Origin: Linnemannia hyalina
Lineage: Eukaryota > Mortierellomycota > Mortierellomycetes > Mortierellales > Mortierellaceae
Direction of reading: 5' to 3'
Assembly (NCBI GenBank): GCA_019671135.1
Contig: JAHRHY010000029.1
Location: forward strand, 1 to 64,000
Length of the DNA: 64,000 bases
The position numbers and the translations under genes are program-made. This document shows, in pieces, positions 11,340-23,150 of the stretch; the first letter of the stretch is position 1, and each line of letters starts with the position of its first letter. The notes below the pieces were generated by a model. That model made no database searches. It saw only the letters and a program-made list of their open reading frames with translations, and was not told the origin of the DNA.

Positions 11340-11703
11340 CGATGCTCAGGTGCTGTTGTGTTCCTCGGCCATAAAACGAATACTTCGAATTGTAAATGGA
11401 ACCTGATCAATATCTTTTGTTGACACAGCGATTTAAGCTGTGGGAGAAGAATGCAGTGGAAGTGAGTGAGTCATAATCTTTCTCTTTTGCGTGCATGCAG
11501 ACAGATTGATACTATAATTTATAGTCCCCTTACATTAGTGTAATGCCGTCTCACGCCAATTGATATTATAACGTCCAAGACCTTCTACGTTTACTGAGGT
11601 TTATCTTCGTTTTCAAGACCTAGCTAGCAAATTTGTGTAATACAGAGTCGAGTAAGCTATAACAAAGAAAAAAAAAGTCAAGGAAGAGTGGTGACAATGG
11701 AGA
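11340..11703. other. intergenic
   Basis: AT-rich sequence between the Crinkler fragment and the 3' end of the zinc-finger gene. No feature can be supported. Confidence 0.4.
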
Positions 11704-13417
11704 TTATTTGTGGAGCTTGGGCCGCTTGAGGGAGGGCTTTGAGTTCAAAGGGTTTTTTTGCGCCACGTCCTTGCCGTCGTTGCTGATGTCCACCAGTGGG
11801 TGACGACCACGGGTAATGATTTCTGCTGTCAAGGGCAGTGCACGCATGGCGGAGTTTCCATGAGCAGGGGTCAATGGAAAAAAATCCTTGATCGATTTTT
11901 GGCTGTGACGAGATGTAACAGATATCTCGGATGGGACGTTTGATGGCAGGCTGGTTATGATAGACGATGATAGTGGGCTGATGGTTTGTCGTGGAAGAGC
12001 AGAACCTTGGAGGGTATGCTCCTCGAGTAACACAAACGGCGGTAGAAGAGGTGACTCGGCTTCGACCTCCAAGCTGGGACGGGGTTCTGATCGCATACCA
12101 TGCAGTTGTTGTTCCCATCTACTTCTCGAAAAAAATGGTTAGCGATACCATTTTTGAAAGTCTGTCGATTGTTTCCATATTACACTATAACTTACCCATC
12201 CTTCGTTGCGTTGGTGTCCTCGATCAATTTCCATAGATCAGCGCGTAAGATCTTGACCGCCCACTTTGGCTTGAATGACTCTTTGGAGAGACGGAATGCA
12301 GATGAGTCCTTGAACTCGGACATACTCTTCTTCGCCACGTTGATCTCATTCTCCATGAGTAGGATGGTATCGAAATCGTACTTGTCAGTGTCGATGTTGC
12401 GATCAATATCCAGTTTTCTTGGCAGGGTCACTTTCATCCCGGTGACGAGTGATCGTTCTTTGCATAAGTGCAAATAATAGCGATACTTTTCATACGACCA
12501 GGAGGCCAATCGATCAGCTTTTCCGCGTTCCTGCCGGCCGTACTCAAACTTCTGGTACCTCCTCTGTAGGACCTTGTCTTCGGGCCACTGCTCCACACTC
12601 GCTTTATCGAATCCACCGTTTATCACAGTTTCCTCGATGCTCTCGATCACTTCATCTGCCCATTTTGTCCCTTTCGGCATCTCTGTCTTCAGATCATGAA
12701 GAAAGTCTCGCCGCTCCTGGATGGTTCGATCACTGAATAAGCTATTATCAAATGAGGTTAGAAACTTTATGAAAGAAATATCTGATATTAAGACATGAAG
12801 GATGAAAGACAATAAACTTACCAATTACATCGTAGACATGCCACCACTAATATTTGGTCAGGATGGCTGTAATTGAGAGCAACGCCATCCTTGAACTGTG
12901 TTCGGTCAATCGAAGATCGCTTTCGAGCATCCGCACCAATCTCGTTACATGTCGGATTCCTGCAATAAAAACAGCTGCAATAGGATACCGCGGCCTCATC
13001 ACGGAGCACAACAAACTCCTCAGGGTCGAAGGCAGGGGACCCGACACAGAATCCTCGAGCAAGGGTCGTGACATAAGCCATCATGGCTTTTTCCAAGCTC
13101 TCATAATCCCCGGGTCGTTTTGCACGCTTTCGATAGGCCCAAGATCGTACTTGCCTCGAAAAATCGACATCTGCAACACATTTGCACGTCTTGCAACGTC
13201 CTGTAAGATCTAGAGGATTATCTCGAGAGTCTCGAATCGAGCGGCGAACTCTGAAGACTGCGTTGTCCCTCGTAAGCTTTGTATCGCAGCTTGCGCAACA
13301 TCTGTCACTAAGAAGTTCATTGATAAGGTCCTGCAGCTCCGGAAGTTTCGCAAGTTCAGAAACATTCCTATCCGCCACTCCATATGTTTCTTTGATATCT
13401 GCTGCAATCTGATGAGA

Positions 13418-13455
<38 letters not shown>

Positions 13456-14521
13456 AATTATTAGTGCCTATACAGGGGAGAACAAACTGCGTTCAGCGTC
13501 TAAAACGACGCATACCCTTCCCCTTTGGCGGGAAAAACATGTATCGCAGACAGTGTGGCGATTAAAAACAGGAAGACCAGGTTTTCTGAGCGAAGTGCCG
13601 ACAGTTCTCCAAGTAATGACGTCTCCACAGATCGAACACCCTTGATCTTTCTGTATGTTCCCGGCCATACGGTATCCGCTCTCGGCAATCCTCAAGTAGT
13701 CGCGTTTTTGACCATAGGTAAGTTCGGTCTTGGTATCCGCCCACAAGACAGGAGAAACTTTTAGTCCGTCGATCTATGCCAAGGATTTGCAAGGAGGTAA
13801 GCTGTCTACTTGAAAGCCAACAAAATTTAAAATGTATGATAAAGTACCTTAATGAATCCGTCGTTGTCCAAATATGCTTTAGGTAGGAACACAACGTTCT
13901 CCAGATGAGTTTGCATACCAGCAATCACCGTGATGCACCAGACTAGAAGAATAAACAGAAAAGAAAGTTAGATTTGAGCACGCAACATTTCTGCAGAGCA
14001 ATATAGTAGTAATTACCGTTGGAAGCCTTGTTGATACATGCAGGAAGCTTTGTCTCAACAGTCTCTGAGCCTTGTCCTTTGCAGCTACGTTGGTGCTGAT
14101 GACAAACACGTCTTGTCATGTACTTTGCCTTGCAGTCGCCCTTTCCGCACGCAAAAGTCCGATGCACGTCATCCAAATGGTCGTCGTGCTCTTCCTTGCT
14201 GTCGCATGTGTGTCCACAAACTTTATCTGAGTCGCTTTTGTGCTTGCAGACAAAGTGAGAATGAGCGACTCTGAGGTGAGCATCAAGAAGCGCCAGTGTG
14301 TGAAACCTTTCAGAGCACTTGTCTCCGTTCTTGGTTGTGTGTGTACATGGGCGGGTCTTTGGGGCGTGGACTTTGTTGTGATGCACACGGAGTGATGACT
14401 GGGCCGTGTATCTTTGTCCGCAACCTTGGAACGAGCACACCCACGATTTTATGAGGGGTATTTCGGAAGGAGATGGTGCCTTCTTTCCAGAAGAGCGCCG
14501 TCCAGCTGGAATCTTCCCCAT
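11704..14521 (-). CDS. C2H2 zinc-finger protein with CxxC/HNH-like nuclease module
   Basis: Six exons join in frame with GT-AG introns: 14521-14017, 13942-13848, 13773-13474, 13408-12822, 12741-12196 and 12118-11704, giving about 815 aa. Introns are 65-80 nt; the third contains a poly(T) run (poly(A) at 13418-13454 on the plus strand). The N terminus (about 25-165) has four C2H2-type fingers, including WVCSFQGCGQRYTAQSSLRV and the cysteine/histidine-rich stretch after it. Further on are CxxC pairs (CSICGDV, CDTCF, CCASC, CKTCKC, CSCFYC). Then comes RKRSSIDRTQFKDGVALNYS leading to ILVVACLRCN, which resembles the end of an HNH/treble-clef endonuclease. The C terminus is low-complexity and basic. 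It is most likely a DNA-binding protein with a possible nuclease activity; the nuclease call is inference, because the usual first His of HNH is not obvious. The gene lies between two halves of a Crinkler on the same strand. Start chosen at 14521, the first Met before the fingers. Confidence 0.7.
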
Positions 14522-14834
14522 AATGAATGGACTTCTTGAAAGACGTGTGTTGGTCGCGAGGCAAAAGTAAATAGAGAGTGATGACAAAGTTCTTATATGA
14601 TGCTGGAGGTTTATGGAGCTGGAGCGGAGAATGAAGGGAGAGCAACAAAGAGAAGAGGCAGGTCGTGGTTTTGTATGTTGTTGCCACCGTTTTTGACTCT
14701 TTTTTAATGGAACAACAGGAAAGTAGGAAGCAGATAGAGAATAAGACATATTGTGATTTTATTTGCATAGTTGCCTTTGATCTATAGCCAGGACTACTGT
14801 GGACCAAATTAATACCATCACATGGTTCTTTGCT

Positions 14835-16319
14835 GTCGAAGAGAGCATTTCTGTTCTTGATTAAAGCGGATGGTGAGATGAGCTTTTCGGACAAGATTCC
14901 AGTAGCCGCAACTTGAGCCTCATCCAGAGCAATCACTAGCCCAAGTCGTCTGGGGACAAGAAGTGTGTGGAGATTGATCTGAGTCTCACGGAGCATGTCA
15001 CGAATCGCGCGGTTGTCGTACCCCTGCAACTTGGTGACAAGCCTGGCAATAGTTGCTGCACCTCCGGTCGTCTGCTCACGGAAAAACTGCTGTGGCTCCA
15101 AATCAGGTTTGTTCTGGAGGAGAAGTTGCAGGAAGAGCAGTCTTGCAAGGAATTCGAGCTTGACGCGCTCTCCTGCTAGGGCCTTGACTTCGGAATCGAT
15201 GTCCTTTGCGTCCTGCGAACCCCCTTGATTCCTGTGAATAATGGACCGATACATGCTCTCAATGTCTTCTGCAAGCGTGATAAAGTTCGGGTCCTTGAAG
15301 CCGGGAGAGATGGTGGGGCTCGGGATGCAACAAACACAATAGATGACAAAGTGCTTGCTCGCGAGGTCAACTACGGTCGCAGTCTTTCCTGATCCAGACG
15401 GAGCAACCATAGCTACTACGCGATGGTCACTGTATTTGCCGATGTCGCCCTCCACAATAGAATGCAAGGTTTCGCCGTCGCTCGTCCTTGCCTGCTTGTC
15501 CAGCTCAAGTCCCAGCATCACCAGGCTTGTGTCTGTCGCTGTTTCGTGATATGGTAATGGCCTCTTGTAAAAAGGCCCTAGTATTTCCCTCTGAGAGGTT
15601 TCGACATCCTTTGGATCGACAGGTTCGGTGAAATGGTGATGGTTGACGCCTTCAAGAACGAGTGTTAGTTCCTTCTCGATGTGATCTTGCGGAACAATCT
15701 TCAGTTGTATGGGCGTTGCTACAAGATCAAGGAGTGGATAAAAAGAATGTTAGCGAATCAATAAAAAATATGCAGAAGCTCGAATTTTAAAACAGTGTGA
15801 GTGCACTCACCAGGACGAGATTGATCTGAAAGGTAGCCAGAGAGAGGAGTAGAGGCTCGAGCAAGAACAGGTGCATGGACTATGTTGGTGCAAATGGAGT
15901 GCTTAAGGTTAGTGCATGGACAAGAGTCGACGATGCAAACAGCAAGTCACAAAAAGCAATAAACGCGTGTGTGCATTACCCTGAGGAGGGCGCTGAACGA
16001 TGACATGAATGGTGTTTTTGGGCGGCTTGTCTGGAAAGACCTCCAACAGGCCACGCGTCGCCCTGAGTTTCTTCTTGTCCTTGTTGTTGACGTTGTTAAG
16101 CACAATGGGGATCTCGTCGTCGTCGTCGTCGTCCGGAATGGAGACGCGCCAGAGGGTGAGCTCATCAGCAGCGACATCGTCAAAGCGGGGAGCCTTCTCA
16201 GCCTTGATGAGCTTCTTGAGGTCGCCGATGGTCTTGGTTGACTCGATCTCGACAGGGAACGCATTGGTGGTGGCCTCTCCGTCGACAAGACAGAACAGGG
16301 TCAGAGGGTTGTTGTCCAT
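14835..16319 (-). pseudogene. N-terminal half of a split Crinkler (Ubl header and P-loop NTPase)
   Basis: Three exons: 16319-15980, 15879-15811 and 15718 to about 14835. Exon 1 encodes the ubiquitin-like Crinkler header, MDNNPLTLFCLVDGEATTNA through TLWRVSIPDDDDDDE, ending NTIHVIVQRPP. Exon 3 has a P-loop NTPase with Walker A APSGSGKT (15379-15402) and a Walker B-like LGLVIALDEAQ (about 14910-14940). Family resemblance ends at about 14835, after NRNALFDSK. Beyond it the frame runs into unrelated sequence, while the missing continuation is found 3.6 kb away at 11240. In other organisms Crinklers are secreted or delivered effectors, or act in intraspecies conflict; here the gene is interrupted. 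Whether a truncated header-NTPase protein is still made cannot be told. Confidence 0.7.
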
Positions 16320-17144
16320 GGTGTTGTGAAGCATGAATGGAAAGTAAGTGGAGGGGGAAAAGTGAGGGTTATAAACAGAGTGAGGGTTGTGGAGAAGGTG
16401 CGGGATGCAGTGAAGGCGAGGGGAAAAAAAGAGAAAAGGATGAAAGAAGGTGAGGGGTTAAAAGGAAAAGTAAGAAGGGATGGAAAGGGCGTGAAAACGG
16501 TGGCAAAGGCGACGAAGGTGTGGAAAAAGAAAAGGGCAATAAGAAACAAACTAAAGCAAAGTCGAAGAGAGAGCGTGGGAGAGGGGGCAAAGGTAATGGA
16601 AGAAAAGAGTGGGGAGGGTAGCACAGCAAAGAGATGTGGGAAGAGTGCGCGTGGGAGAGACAGAGAAAGGAAGAGGCGCGGAGGCTGGTGGTAAAGGGAG
16701 TTGGTAAGGGCGATGAAGTTGTGGGAATGGTGGCAAAAAGGAGAGGCGATAAAGAAAGTAGTTGGAAACAAGGAAAACTGCTGAGGGAGCGGTGGCAAAA
16801 TAATGTTATTTCCTATACTGCAAGGAAATAAAAACATTGACGTCACTAACTTGAGTGCTTTTTTTGCGGGCACCACCTCTTTCATCCTTCCACCACTCCC
16901 ACGCCTTTCATCTCTTCCACAGCAACCTCATCCTCACCCCTCACCTGTTTCATCACATCTATACCCCACCCTCTTTTCGATACCACCACACTCATCGTCG
17001 TCCTTCTCCTTCCCTTTGTTATCATTCTTTTCCCCTTTGCTGTCCCTTACTCTCTCCATCACCCTTCTCTTTGTACCCTTCTCTCTTTGTTTATCGCGTC
17101 ATCTTTCCCTCTTCTCTCTTCCCTCTTCTTACTTACACACACAC

Positions 17145-17323
<179 letters not shown>

Positions 17324-17399
17324 CGGTGGCGCTAAAGCTGGATTGCGGATAAGGTACGAATGCGTGAACTGCTTTCTCCCTATTCGCGTTTGAATGGAG

Positions 17400-18260
17400 A
17401 GCAGTCCAAGATACAGCACCCCATGCAGGCACCCTTGTTTGGCGACCGGTGGGAATCTTTTGCTTTGCATCCATTATCCCCTTTTTCACCGCTTCTTTCA
17501 ATTCAGTTGCGGCCTCAACTTCCACCGTTTCTTTCACTTTAATTATGATTGAAGAAAGGTGTTGTTTCCTTTGTGCACATTCAATTGTGATTGTGTAGCA
17601 GTTCAATCATAGGGTCGTCGTTGCAATTGTGCTGGCGATCCAAGGTAGAGTACCCCATGCAGGCACCCTTGTTTGGCGACCGGTGGGAATCTTTTGCTTT
17701 GCATCCATTATCCCCTTTTTCACCGCTTCTTTCAATTCAGTTGCGGCCTCAACTTCCACCGTTTCTTTCACTTTAATTATGATTGAAGAAAGGTGTTGTT
17801 TCCTTTGTGCACATTCAATTGTGATTGTGTAGCAGTTCAATCATAGGGTCGTCGTTGCAATTGTGCTGGCGATCCAAGGTAGAGTACCCCATGCAGGCAC
17901 CCTTGTTTGGCGACCGGTGGGAATCTTTTGCTTTGCATCCATTATCCCCTTTTTCACCGCTTCTTTCAATTCAGTTGCGGCCTCAACTTCCACCGTTTCT
18001 TTCACTTTAATTATGATTGAAGAAAGGTGTTGTTTCCTTTGTGCACATTCAATTGTGATTGTGTAGCAGTTCAATCATAGGGTCGTCGTTGCAATTGTGC
18101 TGGCGATCCAAGGTAGAGTACCCCATGCAGGCACCCTTGTTTGGCGACCGGTGGGAATCTTTTGCTTTGCATCCATTATCCCCTTTTTCACCGCTTCTTT
18201 CAATTCAGTTACGGCCTCAACTTCCACCGTTCCTTTCACTTTAATTATGATGGAGAAAGG
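17400..18260. repeat. 234-bp tandem repeat, about 3.7 copies
   Basis: Units containing CCCATGCAGGCACCCTTGTT recur at a period of exactly 234 bp (about 17422, 17656, 17890 and 18124). The first and last copies differ slightly and the middle ones look identical. The array ends about 120 bp before the start codon at 18381, so it may lie in or next to that gene's promoter. Confidence 0.9.
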
Positions 18261-18380
18261 TGTTGTTCTTTAGTGTACATTCACTGAACAGTGGTGGCCC
18301 TCTTATCTCTTTATTCATTATCTCGTTCAGATGGACCAGCCTTTTAACAGGAAAAATTCATATTTGATAGGATCTCCAAG

Positions 18381-20515
18381 ATGGAAAGTGCATTGTCTGG
18401 GAACTCCGAATTCGCCTCAATTATGCCACAACTCATAGAAGAACCAACCTTCAAGGGCAGTTATAACCCCGACGTTCTGAGCCAACTTGATATTGACGAT
18501 TACTTCAAGAATACTCACCCTCAAAGTTGGCACCCTATGGAATTCGTCTCAAAGAGACGTGTGGAAAGTCTGGCTGTTTTTGTCACCGGTCTCGAGATCG
18601 TGGGTAAAATCCGCTCGCCGCCTAGTGCCTATGCAAGAAGCTGGATATCATTTCTCAAAACTGAAGCTGGCCTTATACTTCAGAGGAAGGCCTTGAGTGT
18701 TATTGTGATTCGACGAGAAGCGGAAAAGCAAACAATCGTGCTCACTGAATTGCAGGCTGGATTCTCATCGGCCACTTACGGTCCTCTGAAAGGCACCACC
18801 TCTAAAAAGAGGAAGTTACGTAAGTGATAAATGATAACTAGTCGACATATTGTGTCGCATTAACTTACTGTTCCACTTAATTCGAGTATATGCGTTCATC
18901 TCCATTAATTTTTAAGTTCTATTGCCGTTCCATTTGCTAGTTGACAGGAAGCATCGACGTGATGATGACGATGGCATTGAGAAGCCTCTAGTGACGCCAA
19001 CTAAGGACGCATACTATATCGCAGACGATGACGGGGAAATCCCAACGACCACAGGTATGTTTGCCTTCAGTTCATGGAGTGTAACCTCGTACATATTTGG
19101 CCCTACTTTCAAACGACCCTAACATTCTTTTTTGTACTATTCGTCAGCCATATCCTCAACACTTGCTTCTTCAGCCGCCCATCGCAGCAGTACCCCGCCG
19201 CCTCTTATGCCGGATCTTGATGGAGGTCTTAGCATTGAAGGTATATAACATTTAATTTGAGCAATTCATAATTGTGTGTATTTCCCCAGTAGCTAACAAT
19301 CATTCGATTAGGTTCACTGTTTTGGGACATGATCGGCATGCCATCTGTCTGGCTAATAGAGGATGTAAATGTGTCATCCAGTTTCGAGCGAGCGAAGTCG
19401 TCCATTCAAGAATCATTCCCATTAATGAGCCTTTGCAAAGACAATATTGCGGATTTTTGCCACAGCGGCGAGCTGCAGGATTTCATGGATGATATGGGAT
19501 TCTCAACGGCTGTGGATGCCTTACCGACCTTGCCGAACCTACCTCAGGACCAGCAAGACATGTTGGATAGTCTGTTCGAAGGCAAGATAACCATGGAAGG
19601 GCTGTCGGAGAGGATAGATGATCTCATGAAGGTTCCCAACCCTGTACCAGCTCTGAACCGGTATATCTTCACAGCATTCCAGCCACTGTAAGTATACATT
19701 TCTTTAACATAGCGCCTTTTTTAAAATTGATACAGTACTAACAGATACTACTTACTGACTTTAGGCGCACTGCCTTCATGTACAACGGGACCATCAGCCA
19801 AGATATAAACGAGCGTCACTACTTTCGAGACTATGTCGTAGAGCTGCTTCGAGGCGCACTATCCCTTCACGGCATTCCCTACATGTGGGGCGAGATTTAT
19901 GTGCCCGCAGTCTCATACCGCAAGGCTAATGATGCTGATGCTACAGGACGTGGAAAGTTTGCTGATGGAGTCTCTGAGTCAGAAGGTCACCAGATTTTGC
20001 TGTCTGAAAGCAGCAAATTGCACCGGGCACCCGCGTCTAAGGATCAGGACGACAAAATGAAGTTGAAAAGGATGCTCCGTGATCTTTTCAACTTCACCAT
20101 CTTGGAGATGACAAAAAACAAGGACCGGGTAAAGCCAAACTTGAAAGTCTTCGGATCGCGGACATTCAAGGACACGACAGAGCTGATTGCCATGGACTAT
20201 CATGGAATGTACAGGACATACTGCCTTGGATCGTTCAAAATCGTGTTGGCGGCGAATAATGTTAAAAATTTGAAGGAGTGCTTTGAAATGTGCCTTAGAT
20301 TCTCCATGGCGGTAAAAGAGCAGGTCATTAAGCGGTCGGAAATGAGAAAGCTGACGGACGCGGAAGTCATTAAATTGACGAAGGCAGCAAGAAAGATGCT
20401 TACCCACACATCCTTCACCCCTCCAAAACCACCTACCCAAGTATCTTGCAGCCCTTCCAAGCAGCGGGTGCAGCAGCGAGCACTACACAAGGCACAAAAA
20501 GAATACACAAATTAA
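18381..20515 (+). CDS. hypothetical protein, possible PD-(D/E)xK-like domain
   Basis: Five exons join in frame: 18381-18819, 18941-19054, 19148-19240, 19312-19687 and 19765-20515, giving 590 aa. Introns are 71-121 nt with GTAAGT, GTATGT, GTATAT and GTAAGT donors. I do not recognise a named family. The N-terminal part (1-145) is acidic, then a basic TSKKRKLL stretch joins an acidic DDDDG run, a plausible nuclear localisation signal. Residues about 185-340 are helical. A segment near 400-425 reads RGKFADG and ILLSESS, a D...ExS pattern seen in some restriction-endonuclease-like fungal proteins. The tail is basic. Nuclear location and nuclease relationship are inference. The upstream 234-bp array may be part of its control region. 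Confidence 0.65.
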
Positions 20516-20608
20516 AGAATATGTTAACGTCACTTATCTGAATATTTGTCATAACCATCTAATCTGCGCCTGACTAGCCATGGATGGATGACAGACTACT
20601 GATGATAG

Positions 20609-20720
20609 CCCTTAAGTAAGAGAAAGTTAATCACGGTATTGGTAGTGAACAAATGCAATCGACAACGCGACCTCAAAAAGTAATGTCGCTATGAATGCTT
20701 GGCTGCCACAACCCAGTTAT
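20609..20720 (-). repeat. 28S-headed short repeat, copy F (SINE-like)
   Basis: CCCTTAAG at 20609, a short body with GTGAACAAATGC and ACAACGCGACCT, then a diverged 28S segment ending GGCTGCCACAACCCAGTTAT at 20720. On the minus strand it begins at the same 28S position as the long copies, and it keeps only about 50 nt of rRNA. Confidence 0.6.
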
Positions 20721-20781
20721 AAGGAATAGCTTTATGAATAACTGATACTCTTCTTTGGGGTTCCTGCTCTCTACGATACAT

Positions 20782-21510
20782 TCAGTGAGTCGAAGTCCAC
20801 CACCGCACTGTCGAAGTCGAACTCCTCACACCAATCGCCTTTGTCAACATTATGCCCGGGCTCACGGCAATATTCATCAATCGCATTGTCCATTTCGAGC
20901 TGCTCACAACAATCGCCTTTGTCGACATCATGCCCGAGCTCACGGCAATATCCACAGCGAGTGGAATAGTATACGTCCACTGCGTTGTCCATTTCGAGCT
21001 GCTTACAGTACAATAACCGACTTTGTCGACATCGTGTCCTCGCCTGCAACAGTATACACACACCAGACTCAGCAAATGCCGTATACAGGAGTACATAGCA
21101 TGCTGCGACTCATGACTACTGTACGGCACAATACCAACGATCGCCTCCTCGTTGATATGTGGCGTGAGTAAGATTTCCCAGGGGGTGAGAGTTCGAGAGC
21201 AATCCCCACTCAGATCGTATACACGGATGTGTTGGTTTAGAGCTCGGCAGGAAATAATAGCAAAGGCGCATTTTTCGTTGACCGTCCAGGAGATGGCGGT
21301 ACTTGAGGACTTGGTCGTCGAGATAAACTGAGATTTGACTTTGTTGTTAAAGCCTTTTCGGATATGCTGCTCGAACGTTAGTCCCGCTGCATGATCGCCA
21401 CACTGGAATCCAGTCTCAGGGACAACATCATACGCTCTAATGACTCGAAAGAGGAATTCGGGATATCGGATAGGGTGCATTGGACAGGCGGGATTGTGAC
21501 TATATGACAT
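20782..21510 (-). CDS. ADP-ribosyltransferase-fold-like protein with frameshifted C-terminal repeats
   Basis: The ATG at 21510 opens MSYSHNPACPMHPIRYPEFL, then FRVIRAYD, FISTTKSSSTAISW and NEEAIVGIVP. The spacing Arg, Ser-Thr-Thr, Glu-rich loop resembles the R-S-E pattern of ADP-ribosyltransferase folds (for example the fungal DUF7587-type domain), which modify a target using NAD. This is recognition by motif, not proof of activity. No signal peptide is evident from this start. After residue about 165 the frame enters low-similarity sequence. A different frame shows a clean repeat, about 25 residues per unit, of YCRELGHDVDKGD and CEQLEMDNAID, ending at 20771. The first repeat unit switches frame near 21005-21020. 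The annotated end (20782) follows the first frame. The gene may be decaying or the base count may be wrong. Nothing is written here as a repaired product. Confidence 0.5.
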   Translation of the reverse strand: MSYSHNPACPMHPIRYPEFLFRVIRAYDVVPETGFQCGDHAAGLTFEQHIRKGFNNKVKSQFISTTKSSSTAISWTVNEKCAFAIISCRALNQHIRVYDLSGDCSRTLTPWEILLTPHINEEAIVGIVPYSSHESQHAMYSCIRHLLSLVCVYCCRRGHDVDKVGYCTVSSSKWTTQWTYTIPLAVDIAVSSGMMSTKAIVVSSSKWTMRLMNIAVSPGIMLTKAIGVRSSTSTVRWWTSTH

Positions 21511-21692
21511 GGTTGTGGTAGGAGTGAAGAGGTTGTTGAAGAGAAAAATTCCCACGTAATATGGTGGTGACGTCTCGGTGGCAAACCAAAAGCCCCTTAA
21601 TAGCAAAATAAACACAATCCAACTATCACGTCACCCAACGCGCGTGAGCACAGACCACATTCAGGTACCGCGTTTACGTAATCACAGCCAAC

Positions 21693-21828
21693 CCCTTAAA
21701 GACCAAAACTAGTGGTAATGAACAAAGCATCGACGACGCGACCTCGAATGATAATGAGGGAGGAGAGAAAGAGCCGACATCGAAGGATCAAAAAGCAACG
21801 TCGCTATGAACGCTTGGCTGCCACAAGC
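21693..21828 (-). repeat. 28S-headed short repeat, copy G (SINE-like)
   Basis: CCCTTAA at 21693, body with ATGAACAAAGCATCGACGAC, then 58 bp of 28S sequence (21771-21828), ending GCCACAAGC. It has the same layout as copies F and H. Confidence 0.65.
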
Positions 21829-21949
21829 ATGTGATTTGTCATCGAGCCATGTGATCTAAACGGTCTTTTTCCTCTTCACAAAAACCTTGGGAGCAAGTAA
21901 TGATGGACGCGTGGTCAAAAGTCTTGCGCATGCCATGTTTTGCCCTAAG

Positions 21950-22497
21950 TGTTACGTTTTATCCCAGGACCGGCTCCCGGCCCCCGGTCCCCTGTTTCTG
22001 TCATGTCTTGTTTCCGCCTATGTGATGTTGAACGCGTAGTTGGATTTTGGATTCGTCACGTGATCTCCTCCACCAACTAGGTTCCTATCACTACCGGCGC
22101 GGATACCTTCTAGGGGTACTCTCTGAATGAAATATCCATTTCTACGAGCTATGTACCCGTTCTACAAGCTACATTGGAATATAGGTTAACCTCCGTAAAG
22201 AGTATATTTGCCTAGCACCAGAGTTTACCTTCTCTCTATCTCATCCCTCTGCCCAATTGCCTTCAGTTCCCAGCCCAGTTCCCAGTTCCCGTCTCAACCC
22301 TTTTCTGTCCCTCCGGTTCCTAGCATAATAGACCCCCTGTTCCCCTGTCTTGTCCCTCAGTCTGCAATCCACTTATATCCCACCTGTTTCCTGCCCCTGC
22401 TCCCTGCACACTCTTCTTCTCCCTGTCTTTCTTCTACAATAAAACCATATCAAAAGCATACACCCTTTCCCGAGTCCTGTCAGATCGTCGCAGCGCA
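21950..22497 (+). repeat. possible solo LTR
   Basis: The stretch opens TGTTACG and ends near GCGCA, is pyrimidine rich, and has an AATAAA at about 22438 followed by CATATCAAAAGC. This is the look of a solo LTR. I found no clear target duplication and no internal element, so this is tentative. There is no gene between 21830 and 23555. Confidence 0.35.
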
Positions 22498-22504
22498 GTT
22501 CAAT

Positions 22505-22710
22505 TGAGTCGAGGCCCGGTTCCAAGTTCAGGTTAGGTCGTAGTTGAAGTATTCTTCAGGTGGGGGTGTATTTATGCCCAGATAGAAAAGGCGCGCGTGA
22601 GGAAGAGCTACGGTGAAACAAAAAAATTCAGCTTTGTACACTAACCAGGTGCTAAATTAAGCGCGACATCTTGAACTGAATGCATGTGATAGGGGTACCA
22701 TTTAGCTTTA
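22505..22710 (+). repeat. diverged direct repeat, copy 1
   Basis: GAGTCGAGGCCCGGTTCCA starts a stretch of about 200 bp that recurs at 22948-23150. It includes GTGTATTTATGCC and GCATGTGAT. The copies are offset by 443 bp and clearly diverged. Origin unknown; it may be an old duplication or repeat pair. Confidence 0.65.
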
Positions 22711-22947
22711 AAAAGGCTCAGGCTTGCATGTGCATACATTAGCTGGGCGTTGACTATGAACTGGTTTTCTCTATCCAACCTATAAATTGCATTGGGTTAT
22801 ATTGGCCACGAGCAAATATGCCAAACATTGATAGAGCACAGTCCAATGGCAAAAATGACTCGCGGAAATACAGATGGATCGACAAAATCTCCGAGCAAGG
22901 GGTGGCGCGGTGAATACTCAAAAAGTGCGTCCAATCCTACGCAGCTG

Positions 22948-23150
22948 AGTCGAGGCCCGGTTCCAGGTCCAGACTAGGACGTAGTTGAAGCACACTCCAG
23001 GTGGCGGTGTATTTATGCCTGGGCAAAAAGAAGCGTATGAAGAGAAGCTACGGTACGGTGGAACAAAAAAAACTTTAGGTCCGTGCATTGGCCAGGCCTT
23101 AAAGTAAGTGCGATATTTTAAGTAACTGCATGTGATTGGGCTATAAGATC
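22948..23150 (+). repeat. diverged direct repeat, copy 2
   Basis: Second copy of the 22505 repeat, with GAGTCGAGGCCCGGTTCCA, GTGTATTTATGCC and ACTGCATGTGATTGGG in the same order. Confidence 0.65.

Noticed and set aside
16301..16885. Protein on the minus strand upstream of the Crinkler header
   Set aside because: Pyrimidine-rich promoter-like sequence giving low-complexity Ser/Pro/Leu/Phe; the Crinkler header starts at 16319.
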